A DNA stretch of 64,000 nt from CAYNFR01 sp964616755 (GTDB lineage Bacteria > Bacteroidota > Bacteroidia > Chitinophagales > Saprospiraceae), in NCBI GenBank assembly GCA_964616755.1, contig CAZTSI010000007.1, positions 39,872 to 103,871 of the forward strand, written 5' to 3'. The notes below the pieces were generated by a model. That model saw only the letters and a list, made by a program, of their open reading frames with translations, did not search any database and was not told the origin of the DNA. Of the stretch, positions 24,658-33,579 are shown in pieces (position 1 is the first letter of the stretch; the number at the start of each line of letters is the position of its first letter). A program made the translations under genes and the position numbers.

Positions 24658-24954
24658 ATGAATAAAACAGTGCTGATCAAGCCATTGATAACGGAAAAGA
24701 CAGAAGGATTGAGCGAAAAGCTCTCTCAATATACTTTTGTCGTTAACCGTAAGGCTAATAAAATTGAAATTCGTAATGCTGTTGAAAAAATGTATAATGT
24801 CACTGTGAAGGCTGTAAATACGTCAATCAAAGCTGGTAAAACGAAAGTTAAAAATACTAAAGGAGGTCTTCAGAAGGGTTCAAAACCTACGATAAAAAAG
24901 GCCACCGTAACCCTTAAGGAAGGAGAGGTAATCGATTTCTTTGGAGACCTATAA
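24658..24954 (+). CDS. rplW: 50S ribosomal protein L23
   Basis: L23 sits at the tunnel exit and docks trigger factor and SRP. The 98-residue protein starts with NKTVLIKPLITEKTE, has the YTFVVNRKANKIEIRNAVEK block and ends with the loop KGGLQKGSKPTIKKATVTL. rplD and rplB flank it closely. Confidence 0.97.
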   Translation: MNKTVLIKPLITEKTEGLSEKLSQYTFVVNRKANKIEIRNAVEKMYNVTVKAVNTSIKAGKTKVKNTKGGLQKGSKPTIKKATVTLKEGEVIDFFGDL

Positions 24955-24963
24955 AAGTAAGTA

Positions 24964-25782
24964 ATGGCAATTAAGAAGTATAACCCGATAACACCTGGTC
25001 TGCGAGAGAAAGTCACGGTAGATTTTAGTGGCTTGTCTAAGGTAAAGCCTGAGAAATCATTGATAGCCAAGTTGAGCAAATCTGGCGGCAGAAATCATGA
25101 TGGAAAGATGACTGTTCGCAATAGAGGTGGTGGGCATAAGAGAAAATATAGAGTCATTGACTTTAAACGTAACAAGACTGGTATAGAGGCTATCGTCAAG
25201 ACCCTTGAGTACGATCCAAATAGATCGGCTTTTATAGCACTGCTTGAATATACAGATGGTGAGAAGCGTTATATTATTGCTCCTGACAAACTAAAGGTCG
25301 GTGATACTTTGGTGTCGGGCGAAGGAAGTGCACCTAATGTAGGGAATGCAATGCCTTTGAAAAATATTCCTTTAGGATCACCTATTCATGCTATTGAAAT
25401 GAGCCCTGGTAAAGGAGCAGCGCTAGCAAGAAGTGCCGGCACCTTCGCAACGTTAATGGGTAAAGATGACAAATACGTTTCAGTCAAGTTACCTAGTGGT
25501 GAGGTTCGTAGAATATTAAGTGTATGTATGGCTACTATAGGCACAACATCTAATCCAGACCACGGTCAACGTGTATTTGGTAAAGCAGGTGCTAAGCGCT
25601 GGATTGGACGTAGAAGTAGAGTAAGAGGGGTAGCTATGAACCCAGTGGATCACCCAATGGGTGGTGGTGAGGGTAGAGCATCAGGTGGACACCCACGCTC
25701 TCGTACAGGTATAATGGCTAAAGGTGAAAAGACAAGAGGGAATAAACCTTCCGACAGATTAATCATATCAAAGCGTAAATAG
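24964..25782 (+). CDS. rplB: 50S ribosomal protein L2
   Basis: L2 is required for subunit association and peptidyl transfer. The 272-residue protein has GGGHKRKYRVIDFKR in the RNA-binding domain, the EMSPGKGAALARSAGT block, and the GVAMNPVDHPMGGGEGRASG segment with the conserved histidine near the peptidyl-transferase centre. Length is normal. Confidence 0.98.
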   Translation: MAIKKYNPITPGLREKVTVDFSGLSKVKPEKSLIAKLSKSGGRNHDGKMTVRNRGGGHKRKYRVIDFKRNKTGIEAIVKTLEYDPNRSAFIALLEYTDGEKRYIIAPDKLKVGDTLVSGEGSAPNVGNAMPLKNIPLGSPIHAIEMSPGKGAALARSAGTFATLMGKDDKYVSVKLPSGEVRRILSVCMATIGTTSNPDHGQRVFGKAGAKRWIGRRSRVRGVAMNPVDHPMGGGEGRASGGHPRSRTGIMAKGEKTRGNKPSDRLIISKRK

Positions 25783-25790
25783 GAAAGTTC

Positions 25791-26057
25791 ATGGCAAGAT
25801 CATTAAAAAAAGGTCCTTACGTTTTCCATAAGCTTTTAGAAAAGTTGGATAAAGCGCAGGCGTCTAATAAGAAGACAGTTATCAAGACTTGGTCTAGATC
25901 TTCTATGATCATACCAGATATGGTAGGTCAGACAATAGCTGTACATAACGGGAAGTCATTTATCCCAGTATTCGTAACTGAAATGATGGTGGGGCATAAG
26001 TTAGGTGAATTTGCCCCTACAAGAACGTTTAAAGGACACTCAGGAAATAGAAAATAA
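25791..26057 (+). CDS. rpsS: 30S ribosomal protein S19
   Basis: S19 forms a head complex with S13. The 88-residue protein has ARSLKKGPYVFHKLLEKLD, IKTWSRSSMIIPDMVGQTI and the C-terminal FAPTRTFKGHSGNRK. The sequence AGGAAAG upstream of its ATG is a weak Shine-Dalgarno-like site. Confidence 0.98.
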   Translation: MARSLKKGPYVFHKLLEKLDKAQASNKKTVIKTWSRSSMIIPDMVGQTIAVHNGKSFIPVFVTEMMVGHKLGEFAPTRTFKGHSGNRK

Positions 26058-26058
26058 T

Positions 26059-26439
26059 ATGGAGGCTACTGCAAAATTGAAGAATTGTCCAATGTCGGCG
26101 CGTAAAATGCGACTTGTGGTGGACTTAATCAGAGGCAAATCAGTAGATAATGCTTTGAATATATTGAAATTCACCAAAAAGGAAGGTGCAGTTTGGGTCG
26201 AAAAACTCTTATTGTCGGCTATTTCTAACTGGGAGAATAAGTCAGAAGGCGGAGCTAGTGCAGCAGATGCTGATCTTGTCGTATCGAAGGCATTTGTTGA
26301 CGAAGGAGGTATGTTGAAGCGCTTTAGACCAGCGCCTCAAGGAAGAGCTACGCGGATTAGAAAAAGAATGAATCATGTCACTCTAGCCGTCACGAATGTT
26401 ACATCAATTGAAGAATCAGCTTCAGCACAAGAAGCATAA
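26059..26439 (+). CDS. rplV: 50S ribosomal protein L22
   Basis: L22 contributes the beta hairpin that narrows the exit tunnel. Started at ATG 26059, one base after the rpsS stop, it has 126 residues. A start at 26005 would overlap rpsS by 53 bases and is rejected. Recognisable blocks are CPMSARKMRLVVDLIRGK and the hairpin FRPAPQGRATRIRKRMNHVT. Confidence 0.97.
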   Translation: MEATAKLKNCPMSARKMRLVVDLIRGKSVDNALNILKFTKKEGAVWVEKLLLSAISNWENKSEGGASAADADLVVSKAFVDEGGMLKRFRPAPQGRATRIRKRMNHVTLAVTNVTSIEESASAQEA

Positions 26440-26448
26440 TTTTAACAA

Positions 26449-27183
26449 ATGGGTCAAAAGACAAATCCAATAGGGAATAGATTAGGGATCATCAGAGGAT
26501 GGGATTCTAACTGGTTTGGTGGCAATGATCTAGCTCAAAAATTTGTTGGGGATGAGAAAATTCGTCAATATTTAGAAGCTAGAGTTCCTAAAGGGGGGAT
26601 TGCAAGAATAGTGATTGAGCGTACACTAAAGCGTGTAACAGTGACAGTACACACAAGCCGTCCAGGAATAATTATTGGCAAAGGTGGTCAGGAAGTTGAC
26701 AGACTTCGGGAAGAACTCAAAAAACTTAGTAAAAGTGAAGTGCAAATAAATATCCTAGAAATACGTAAACCTGAATTGGATGCCGCCATTGTAGGTGACT
26801 CAATTGCCAGACAAATCGAATCGCGTATTAACTATCGACGGGCAATTAAGATGGCAATTCAATCGACTATTCGAGCAGGTGCTCAGGGAATAAAGGTGAG
26901 AATAAGTGGCCGATTGAATGGTGCGGAAATGGCTCGATCTGAAGAATACAAGGAAGGTAGAATTCCATTGCATACATTTAGAGCAGACATAGATTATACC
27001 CTTAGCGAGGCTCTAACAGTCTACGGTAAGATCGGTATAAAGGTTTGGATATGCAAAGGTGAAGTTCTTGGAAAGAGAGATTTGTCGCCAAATGTAGGTG
27101 TTGATACGAATCAACGTCGATCCAACGAAAGAAGAGGAAGTGATAATAATCGAAGAGGCGGCGGTCAACGCAGAGATAGATAA
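26449..27183 (+). CDS. rpsC: 30S ribosomal protein S3
   Basis: S3 lies at the mRNA entry and has a KH domain. The 244-residue protein shows GQKTNPIGNRLGIIRGWDSN at the start and the KH loop RPGIIIGKGGQEVDRLREEL. A C-terminal tail of about 30 residues, rich in Arg, Asn and Gly, probably contacts RNA and makes it slightly longer than the E. coli protein. Confidence 0.98.
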   Translation: MGQKTNPIGNRLGIIRGWDSNWFGGNDLAQKFVGDEKIRQYLEARVPKGGIARIVIERTLKRVTVTVHTSRPGIIIGKGGQEVDRLREELKKLSKSEVQINILEIRKPELDAAIVGDSIARQIESRINYRRAIKMAIQSTIRAGAQGIKVRISGRLNGAEMARSEEYKEGRIPLHTFRADIDYTLSEALTVYGKIGIKVWICKGEVLGKRDLSPNVGVDTNQRRSNERRGSDNNRRGGGQRRDR

Positions 27184-27207
27184 GTTTAATAAAAAAGAAG
27201 TTTAGCC

Positions 27208-27627
27208 ATGTTACAACCAAAGCGGACTAAATATAGAAAGCAACAGAAGGGAAGAAATAGAGGAGTTGCCATTAAAGGCAGCACAATATCCTTTGGATCA
27301 TTTGCGCTAAAAAGTGTAGAAACAGGTCGAATCAATTCTCGACAAATAGAGTCTGCCCGTATTGCAATGACCAGATTCATGAAAAGGGAGGGTAAAGTAT
27401 GGATTCGTATTTTCCCTGATAAGCCAGTTACTCGTAAGCCTCAAGAAGTGCGGATGGGTAAAGGTAAAGGAGCTTTGGATCACTATGTGGCACAAATTCA
27501 ACCTGGAAGAATACTATTCGAAATGGACGGTGTCCCCTTCGAAGTAGCTGAAGAAGCGTTAAGGTTGGCTGCACAGAAGCTACCAGTTTTAACGAAGACA
27601 ATTGTACGAAGAGACTACCAACAATAA
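27208..27627 (+). CDS. rplP: 50S ribosomal protein L16
   Basis: L16 helps position the A-site tRNA. The 139-residue protein has MLQPKRTKYRKQQKGRN, RINSRQIESARIAMTRFMKR and the VRMGKGKGALDHYVAQI loop. The ATG is 24 bases after the rpsC stop. Confidence 0.98.
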   Translation: MLQPKRTKYRKQQKGRNRGVAIKGSTISFGSFALKSVETGRINSRQIESARIAMTRFMKREGKVWIRIFPDKPVTRKPQEVRMGKGKGALDHYVAQIQPGRILFEMDGVPFEVAEEALRLAAQKLPVLTKTIVRRDYQQ

Positions 27628-27631
27628 TATT

Positions 27632-27886
27632 ATGGCAACAAAAAAGCAATTAGAACTTAAAGAATTTTCGATTGAAAATCTTACAAATGAGCTCACGCAG
27701 ACACAGGCACAATATCAAAAGATGAAGTTTGACCATGCTATTAGAGGTTTAGAAAATCCTTTGACATTGCGTGAAGTACGACGTGATATCGCCCGAATTG
27801 CAACGGAAATTAAGTCTCGAGAAGTGAGCGCTATTGATGCTTCAACTAAAACAAAAATCCGCGCTCGTCGCAGAAATAATAGATAA
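27632..27886 (+). CDS. rpmC: 50S ribosomal protein L29
   Basis: Started at ATG 27632, this is an 84-residue two-helix protein at the tunnel exit, longer than the usual 65 or so. It has ELKEFSIENLTNELTQTQAQY and the GLENPLTLREVRRDIARI helix. An in-frame upstream start at 27602 would overlap rplP by 26 bases and is rejected. Confidence 0.95.
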   Translation: MATKKQLELKEFSIENLTNELTQTQAQYQKMKFDHAIRGLENPLTLREVRRDIARIATEIKSREVSAIDASTKTKIRARRRNNR

Positions 27887-27887
27887 T

Positions 27888-28142
27888 ATGGCAGCAAGTA
27901 ATAAAAGACAGTTAGTAGGACTTGTTACTAGTACGAAGATGGATAAAACCATTACCGTTCAAATAGAAAGAAAGCTACCACACCCAGTTTACGGCAAGTT
28001 CGTTAAGAAGTCTAATAAATTTATGGCGCATGACGAAAAAAATGACTGTAAAGAAGGGGATACGGTTAGAATTATTGAATCTCGTCCATTGAGCCGCTTA
28101 AAGCGTTGGCAGTTGGTCGAAATTATCGAAAGAGCTAAATAA
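27888..28142 (+). CDS. rpsQ: 30S ribosomal protein S17
   Basis: This is an 84-residue protein when started at ATG 27888. It has the OB-fold sequence GLVTSTKMDKTITVQIERK and KKSNKFMAHDEKNDCKEGD, followed by IIESRPLSRLKRWQLVEII. It sits one base after rpmC. Earlier in-frame starts overlap rpmC and are rejected. Confidence 0.97.
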   Translation: MAASNKRQLVGLVTSTKMDKTITVQIERKLPHPVYGKFVKKSNKFMAHDEKNDCKEGDTVRIIESRPLSRLKRWQLVEIIERAK

Positions 28143-28148
28143 TATCCT

Positions 28149-28514
28149 ATGATTCAGCAGGAGTCTAGATTAGAAGTTGCAGATAACTCAGGTGCTAAAA
28201 AAGTACTGTGTATACGTGTATTAGGCGGTACGAAGAGAAGATACGCCTCAATTGGCGACACCATTGTCGTGACGGTCAAAGAAGCTTCACCAGGAGGTAT
28301 CAAGAAAGGTACGGTTTCAAAAGCAGTAGTTGTAAGAGTCAAGAAAGAAATTCGGCGCAAAGACGGAACATATATTCGCTTCGACGACAATGCGGTGGTT
28401 CTTCTTAATCAAGCAGGAGACCCAAGAGGTACGCGCATATTCGGCCCCGTAGCGAGAGAGCTTCGCGAAAAGGATTTTATGAGGATTGTTTCACTAGCAC
28501 CAGAAGTGCTGTAA
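28149..28514 (+). CDS. rplN: 50S ribosomal protein L14
   Basis: The 121-residue protein of the subunit interface has MIQQESRLEVADNSGAKKVL, the ASPGGIKKGTVSKAVVVR loop and RIFGPVARELREKDFMRIVS. Length is typical. Confidence 0.98.
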   Translation: MIQQESRLEVADNSGAKKVLCIRVLGGTKRRYASIGDTIVVTVKEASPGGIKKGTVSKAVVVRVKKEIRRKDGTYIRFDDNAVVLLNQAGDPRGTRIFGPVARELREKDFMRIVSLAPEVL

Positions 28515-28524
28515 CCAAACAATA

Positions 28525-28857
28525 ATGAGCAACACAAGACATACAGTTAAAATTCATGTCAAAAAGGGAGATAAGGTTAAAGTTATTTCTGGGGCATACA
28601 AGGGTGTTGAAGGTGAAATTTTGGAAGTAATTCCAGATAAGTATAAAGTGGTAGTAGAAGGTGTCAATATTAAAAAGAAGCATACTAAACCAAGTAATGA
28701 TCAGGCAGGAGGTATCTTGGATATGAATGCACCCATTCATGCAAGTAAGGTAATGTTGATTGACCCTAAATCAGGTCAGGCAACGAGAATAGGAAGAAAA
28801 AAGGTGGATGGTAAAACAGTCCGCTATTCTAAAAAATCAGGAGAAATTATTAAGTAA
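28525..28857 (+). CDS. rplX: 50S ribosomal protein L24
   Basis: This early-assembly protein has a KOW motif, KKGDKVKVISGAYKGVEGEI. It is 110 residues long, with GGILDMNAPIHASKVMLIDP following. Its stop overlaps the next start in TAATG, a one-base overlap that suggests coupling with rplE. Confidence 0.97.
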   Translation: MSNTRHTVKIHVKKGDKVKVISGAYKGVEGEILEVIPDKYKVVVEGVNIKKKHTKPSNDQAGGILDMNAPIHASKVMLIDPKSGQATRIGRKKVDGKTVRYSKKSGEIIK

Positions 28858-29414
28858 TGGCGTATATACCAAGACTTAAAAGTCATTATCACGATGTTGT
28901 AGTACCAAAATTAATGGAGCAGTTTAATTACAGCTCTGTCATGATGGTTCCTAAGGTACTAAAAGTATGCATCAACCAAGGTATTGGTTCGGCTACACAA
29001 GACAAGAAATTAGTAGACGCAGCCGTCAACCTAATGACGGATATTGCTGGCCAAAAGGCAGTGTCAACGAAAGCTAAAATCTCTGTGGCAAACTTCAAAT
29101 TACGAGAGGGAATGCCAATCGGTTCGAGAGTTACACTTCGCTCGATAAGGATGTACGAATTCTTAGATCGTTTATTTGCCGTTGCCCTTCCAAGAGTGAG
29201 AGACTTTAGAGGTGTAAATGACAAGGGTTTTGATGGAAGAGGTAATTTCACGATGGGTATCCAAGAACAAATCATTTTCCCAGAAATAAACATTGACAAG
29301 ATCAATAAAATTGCAGGGATGGATATCACTTTCGTTACAAGTGCAAGAACAGATAATGAAGCTATGGCTCTGTTGAGAGAAATGGGTTTACCTTTTAAAC
29401 AAAGAAATAATTAG
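28857..29414 (+). CDS. rplE: 50S ribosomal protein L5
   Basis: L5 binds 5S rRNA in the central protuberance. The 185-residue protein has MVPKVLKVCINQGIGSATQD, the FKLREGMPIGSRVTLR block and VTSARTDNEAMALLREMGLP near the end. Confidence 0.98.
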   Translation: MAYIPRLKSHYHDVVVPKLMEQFNYSSVMMVPKVLKVCINQGIGSATQDKKLVDAAVNLMTDIAGQKAVSTKAKISVANFKLREGMPIGSRVTLRSIRMYEFLDRLFAVALPRVRDFRGVNDKGFDGRGNFTMGIQEQIIFPEINIDKINKIAGMDITFVTSARTDNEAMALLREMGLPFKQRNN

Positions 29415-29419
29415 AAAAC

Positions 29420-29689
29420 ATGGCTAAGAAGTCAATCATAGCTAGAGAAAAAAAGAGAGAACGCTTGGTAGCAAAGTTCGCAGAACTTCGCAAAAGGCTA
29501 AAAGCGGAAGGAAACTATGAGGAACTAGATAAAATTCCTAGGAATTCCTCACCTGTAAGATTGCATAACCGTTGTCAATTAACAGGTAGACCTAAAGGTT
29601 ATATGAGAAGGTTTGGCGTTAGTCGCGTTACTTTCCGCAAAATGGCTTTGGAAGGAAAGATTCCTGGTATTACAAAATCTAGCTGGTAA
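29420..29689 (+). CDS. rpsN: 30S ribosomal protein S14, zinc-free form
   Basis: The 89-residue head protein has NRCQLTGRPKGYMRRFGVSR and ends with KIPGITKSSW. It has one cysteine and lacks the CxxC pairs of the short zinc-binding type, so it is the long zinc-independent form. It sits at the normal spc-operon position. Confidence 0.97.
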   Translation: MAKKSIIAREKKRERLVAKFAELRKRLKAEGNYEELDKIPRNSSPVRLHNRCQLTGRPKGYMRRFGVSRVTFRKMALEGKIPGITKSSW

Positions 29690-29700
29690 AATAAATATTC

Positions 29701-30105
29701 ATGGGAGCAATAACAGATCCAATAGCAGATTATTTGACACGATTAAGAAACGCTCAAAAGGCGGGACACAGAACAGTGCAGATACCGGCGTCCAATATGA
29801 AAAAGAGAATGACTGAGATCTTATATGATCATGGGTATATTCTGAAGTATAAATTTGATGAAGAAGGTCCTCAAGGAACGATTCACATAGCCATTAAATA
29901 TCATCCAGTTACAAAGGATCCTATCATCAGAAAGTTGGGAAGGATAAGTCGGCCTGGATTGAGGAAATATGCTGCCACGACTGATATACCTAAGACAATC
30001 AACGGTTTAGGTATAACTATTGTGTCGACGTCAAAAGGATTAATGACAGATAAGCAGGCCCGAAAAGAAAACGTCGGGGGCGAAGTTATCTGCTACGTAT
30101 ATTAA
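29701..30105 (+). CDS. rpsH: 30S ribosomal protein S8
   Basis: The 134-residue protein has TDPIADYLTRLRNAQKAGHR and the C-terminal STSKGLMTDKQARKENVGGE. It binds 16S rRNA and in some bacteria regulates the spc operon. No equivalent control site is recognised here. Confidence 0.98.
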   Translation: MGAITDPIADYLTRLRNAQKAGHRTVQIPASNMKKRMTEILYDHGYILKYKFDEEGPQGTIHIAIKYHPVTKDPIIRKLGRISRPGLRKYAATTDIPKTINGLGITIVSTSKGLMTDKQARKENVGGEVICYVY

Positions 30106-30117
30106 AAATTTGTTGAA

Positions 30118-30675
30118 ATGTCTAGAATAGGTAATGCGCCAATAGCAATTAAATCGGGTTTAACCGTAGATGTCAGCAAGGCCAATTTCGTCACAGTAAA
30201 GGGGCCTAAGGGTCAATTATCTGAACAGATTTCTCCGGATATATCTATCATTCAAGAGGATGGTGAGATCCGTGTAACGCGGCCAACAGATCAGAAAAGA
30301 CACAAGGCGCTTCACGGATTGAGTCGCGCCTTATTAAACAATATGGTTGTCGGAGTAACAGACGGTTTTAAGAAGGAATTGGAGTTAGTTGGGGTCGGTT
30401 ATCGCGTTTCTAATACCAGTAACTTAGTTGAATTATCGATTGGTTATTCTCACCCGATTTACTTTGTAGTGCCATCTGAGTTGAGCGTCGAGACTAAAAT
30501 GGAAAAGGGGCAAAATCCTCGTATCATACTTACAGGTATAGACAAACAACTTATTGGTCAAGTAGCTGCCAAAATTAAAGCATTCAGAAAACCAGAACCT
30601 TATAAAGGTAAAGGTGTGAGATTTGTCGGCGAATTTATAAGAAGAAAAGCAGGTAAGACTGCATCTAAAAAATAA
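30118..30675 (+). CDS. rplF: 50S ribosomal protein L6
   Basis: The 185-residue protein near the factor-binding site has SRIGNAPIAIKSGLTVDV, the LELVGVGYRV block and the C-terminal EPYKGKGVRFVGEFIRRKAG. Length is typical. Confidence 0.98.
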   Translation: MSRIGNAPIAIKSGLTVDVSKANFVTVKGPKGQLSEQISPDISIIQEDGEIRVTRPTDQKRHKALHGLSRALLNNMVVGVTDGFKKELELVGVGYRVSNTSNLVELSIGYSHPIYFVVPSELSVETKMEKGQNPRIILTGIDKQLIGQVAAKIKAFRKPEPYKGKGVRFVGEFIRRKAGKTASKK

Positions 30676-30680
30676 GAGAA

Positions 30681-31025
30681 ATGAGAGCTAAATTAACTCC
30701 GCGCCAAAAAATACACCTTCGAATAAGAAGGAATATTAATGGATCTGTTGCGAAGCCTAGATTGTGTGTATTTCGAAGCAATAAGGCGATCTATGCTCAG
30801 CTTATAGATGATGTCAATGGTCATACATTGGCACAAGCTTCTAGCCATGAAGTAGGATCTAAGGGTTTGAATATTGCGGTGGCGAATGCTGTCGGCAAGC
30901 TAATAGCCGAAAAGGCAAAGGCGGCTCAAATTGATTCAGTAGTATTTGATAGAGGAGGATACCTATATCATGGAAGAGTTAAGTCACTAGCTGAAGGTGC
31001 TAGAGAAGGTGGTTTACAATTTTAA
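30681..31025 (+). CDS. rplR: 50S ribosomal protein L18
   Basis: This 114-residue 5S-rRNA-binding protein has RKIHLRIRRNI-type basic sequence at the N-terminus, RLCVFRSNKAIYAQLIDD, and ends GRVKSLAEGAREGGLQF. Confidence 0.98.
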   Translation: MRAKLTPRQKIHLRIRRNINGSVAKPRLCVFRSNKAIYAQLIDDVNGHTLAQASSHEVGSKGLNIAVANAVGKLIAEKAKAAQIDSVVFDRGGYLYHGRVKSLAEGAREGGLQF

Positions 31026-31040
31026 TAAAAAAAGATTATA

Positions 31041-31556
31041 ATGGCTAAAAACGAGACAAACCTAAGAGCTACAGAGGCCGAGTTAAAAGAAAAACTTGTT
31101 AACCTCAATCGCGTTGCTAAAGTGACGAAAGGGGGTAGAACATTTAGTTTTTCTGCCGTCGTGGTAGTGGGTGATGGTAATGGTACAGTTGGTCATGGAC
31201 TTGGTAAAGCTAGAGATGTGCAGGAATCTATTGCTAAAGCTGTGGATGATGCAAAAAAGAACTTAGTAAAGTTTCCTATTCTAAATGGGACAATCCCTCA
31301 TGAGCAAAAGGGAAAGTTTGGCGCAGGCAAGGTTCTCATCAAACCAGCTTCTGATGGTACAGGGCTAATTGCTGGTGGCGCTATGAGGGCTGTTCTCGAG
31401 ATTGGCGGTTTGCACAATGTATTGGCCAAATCACAAGGTTCTTCTAATCCGCACAACGTTATCAAAGCGACAATTGATGCTCTGACTAAGTTAAGAGCAC
31501 CTCATACAATTTCTAAGGAAAGAGGCGTAACAATTAAGAAAATTTTTGAAGGATAA
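31041..31556 (+). CDS. rpsE: 30S ribosomal protein S5
   Basis: The 171-residue protein important for accuracy has VVVGDGNGTVGHGLGKARDV and the AAGGAMRAV-like GLIAGGAMRAVLEIGGLHNV loop, followed by LAKSQGSSNPHNVIKATIDA. Length is typical. Confidence 0.98.
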   Translation: MAKNETNLRATEAELKEKLVNLNRVAKVTKGGRTFSFSAVVVVGDGNGTVGHGLGKARDVQESIAKAVDDAKKNLVKFPILNGTIPHEQKGKFGAGKVLIKPASDGTGLIAGGAMRAVLEIGGLHNVLAKSQGSSNPHNVIKATIDALTKLRAPHTISKERGVTIKKIFEG

Positions 31557-31561
31557 TAGCG

Positions 31562-31741
31562 ATGGGAAAAGTAAAAATTACTCTAGTAAGGAGTGCAATT
31601 AAGAAACCTCAGCGCCAAAAGGCAACTGTCGAAGCGTTAGGATTAAGAAAAATGAATCAAACCGTCATCAAGGAAGAGACTCCTCAGATAATCGGAATGA
31701 TCGTTAAAGTAAACCACTTAATTAAGGTAGAGAAGGTATAA
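31562..31741 (+). CDS. rpmD: 50S ribosomal protein L30
   Basis: A 59-codon reading frame between rpsE and rplO translates to a typical L30, beginning GKVKITLVRSAIKKPQRQ and containing ALGLRKMNQTV. It ends with the VKVNHLIKVEKV strand. It starts five bases after the rpsE stop and its stop is two bases before the rplO ATG. Length matches the family (about 60). Confidence 0.95.
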   Translation: MGKVKITLVRSAIKKPQRQKATVEALGLRKMNQTVIKEETPQIIGMIVKVNHLIKVEKV

Positions 31742-31743
31742 TT

Positions 31744-32190
31744 ATGGAATTACATAGACTAAAACCTGCAAGCGGATCCACGGGTAGCCGAAAGAGAATT
31801 GCAAGAGGTCAAGGCTCTGGTAGAGGTGGAACTTCTACTAGAGGTCATAAAGGAGCGAAATCTCGGTCAGGATATAAAAGCAAGAGAAATTTTGAAGGTG
31901 GTCAGATGCCGCTTCAAATGAGATTGCCAAAGAGAGGTTTTAATAGCCCTAATCGTATAGAATATGTCACGTTCAATGTGAGTCGTCTAGAAGAATTGGC
32001 ACAACTGCGTGGCATTACCGAGGTAAGTCCTGAAATTTTTAGGGCTATGGGTCTAATTAAGAAAAGTGACAAAGTAAAGATATTGGGCAATGGAGATATA
32101 GCCGCTTCGTTGAAAGTAACCGCTCATTCTTTTTCGAATACTGCAGCTGAAAAGATAAAGGCTTGTGGTGGATCAATTGAACAACTCTAA
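31744..32190 (+). CDS. rplO: 50S ribosomal protein L15
   Basis: The 148-residue protein has the glycine-rich basic N-terminus (RGQGSGRGGTSTRGHKGAKS) and FEGGQMPLQMRLPKRGFNSP. It completes the late-assembly set. secY follows after nine bases. Confidence 0.97.
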   Translation: MELHRLKPASGSTGSRKRIARGQGSGRGGTSTRGHKGAKSRSGYKSKRNFEGGQMPLQMRLPKRGFNSPNRIEYVTFNVSRLEELAQLRGITEVSPEIFRAMGLIKKSDKVKILGNGDIAASLKVTAHSFSNTAAEKIKACGGSIEQL

Positions 32191-32199
32191 GTTATAAAA

Positions 32200-33570
32200 A
32201 TGAAGAAATTCATTACGACGATTAAGAATATATGGGGAATCAAAGAGCTGCGAAACAAGATTTTGTTTACGTTAGCACTTATCGCTATATATCGCCTAGG
32301 TTCCTTTATACCAATGCCTGGCGTTAATCCAGCTGCCTTGGCGACAGCTGCATCTACGCGCGGTGCTAATGATATCCTCGGCTTAATCAACACTTTTGCA
32401 GGTGGTTCTTTCTTTAGAGCTTCCATTTTTGCATTAGGGATAATGCCATATATAACCGCAAGTATCATAATTCAGTTATTGGGGTTTGCAGTACCTTACT
32501 TTCAACGTTTGCAGCAAAAAGAAGGTGAATCAGGTCGTAAGAAAATTACGCAGATTACAAGATGGCTGACCGTGGTAATCACGTTGGTTCAAGGGGGTAC
32601 TTATCTTGCTTATATTAATAGTATACCGAATGCTGTTACTCCTACGCTATCTCCAGCAATTTTCTATTTCAGTAGTATTATCATTTTGACCACTGGAACT
32701 GTGTTTGCCATGTGGCTAGGCGAGAGAATAACAGAGGAAGGTATAGGAAATGGCGTATCATTATTGATCATGATTGGTATCATTGCGACTTTGCCAGCAG
32801 CATTTTTTGGTGAAATAGCCATACAGTTGCAGAGTAGTGGTTTATTCCTCTTCATCATAGAATTGGTTGTTTTATTTTTGGTGGTGATGGCGTCTATTAT
32901 GATAGTGCAGGCCGTCCGCCAAATTCCGCTTCAGTTTGCTAAGCGTATGGTGGGCCGTGGTGGTGATAGTCAAGTACCTTTAGCGGGAACAAGAGATTAT
33001 ATTCCTCTGAAGCTCAATGCAGCAGGGGTAATGCCAATCATCTTTGCTCAGGCAATTATGTTTTTACCCGGTATGTTGGCTCAATGGGCTGCTGGATCTG
33101 GTGGTTTACAAAACTCGTTCTTGATTAGCATGAATAGCTGGAAGTCACTCCCATATAATGTTATTTTCTTCATTTTAGTGGTGGTTTTTACATATGTGTA
33201 CACGGCGTTATTGGTTAATCCTAAGCAGTACGCTGAGTATCTAAAGAGACAGAATGCGTTTATTCCTGGTGTCAAACCAGGTAAGAGTACAGAGGATTTT
33301 ATTGATACATTGACTACTAGAGTTACGTTGCCAGGAAGTATTTTCCTAGGATTGATTTCTATTTTTCCAGCGATCGTCGCATCTTCAGGTGTGAATGATG
33401 CGTTTGCGTATTTTTTTGGCGGAACGTCACTTTTAATTTTGGTAGGAGTTGTTTTAGACACGCTACAGCAAATAGAGAGTCATTTGCTCATGAGAAAGTA
33501 TGATGGATTGGTAAAATCAGGAAAATTGAAAGGAAGAAGCGGAATGCAGCCAATAGGTGCAGGAATGTAA
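32200..33570 (+). CDS. secY: Protein translocase channel subunit SecY
   Basis: SecY forms the inner-membrane protein-conducting channel. The 456-residue protein shows ten hydrophobic helices, the N-terminal LGSFIPMPGVNPAAL plug region, a GIMPYITASIIIQLL segment in helix 2 and QQKEGESGRKKITQITRW in a cytoplasmic loop. It lies in the usual position between rplO and map. Confidence 0.98.
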   Translation: MKKFITTIKNIWGIKELRNKILFTLALIAIYRLGSFIPMPGVNPAALATAASTRGANDILGLINTFAGGSFFRASIFALGIMPYITASIIIQLLGFAVPYFQRLQQKEGESGRKKITQITRWLTVVITLVQGGTYLAYINSIPNAVTPTLSPAIFYFSSIIILTTGTVFAMWLGERITEEGIGNGVSLLIMIGIIATLPAAFFGEIAIQLQSSGLFLFIIELVVLFLVVMASIMIVQAVRQIPLQFAKRMVGRGGDSQVPLAGTRDYIPLKLNAAGVMPIIFAQAIMFLPGMLAQWAAGSGGLQNSFLISMNSWKSLPYNVIFFILVVVFTYVYTALLVNPKQYAEYLKRQNAFIPGVKPGKSTEDFIDTLTTRVTLPGSIFLGLISIFPAIVASSGVNDAFAYFFGGTSLLILVGVVLDTLQQIESHLLMRKYDGLVKSGKLKGRSGMQPIGAGM

Positions 33571-33579
33571 AACTGCCTA

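Noticed and set aside
28928..29329. 133-codon antisense reading frame inside rplE
   Set aside because: Mirror of a highly constrained ribosomal gene with no independent support.
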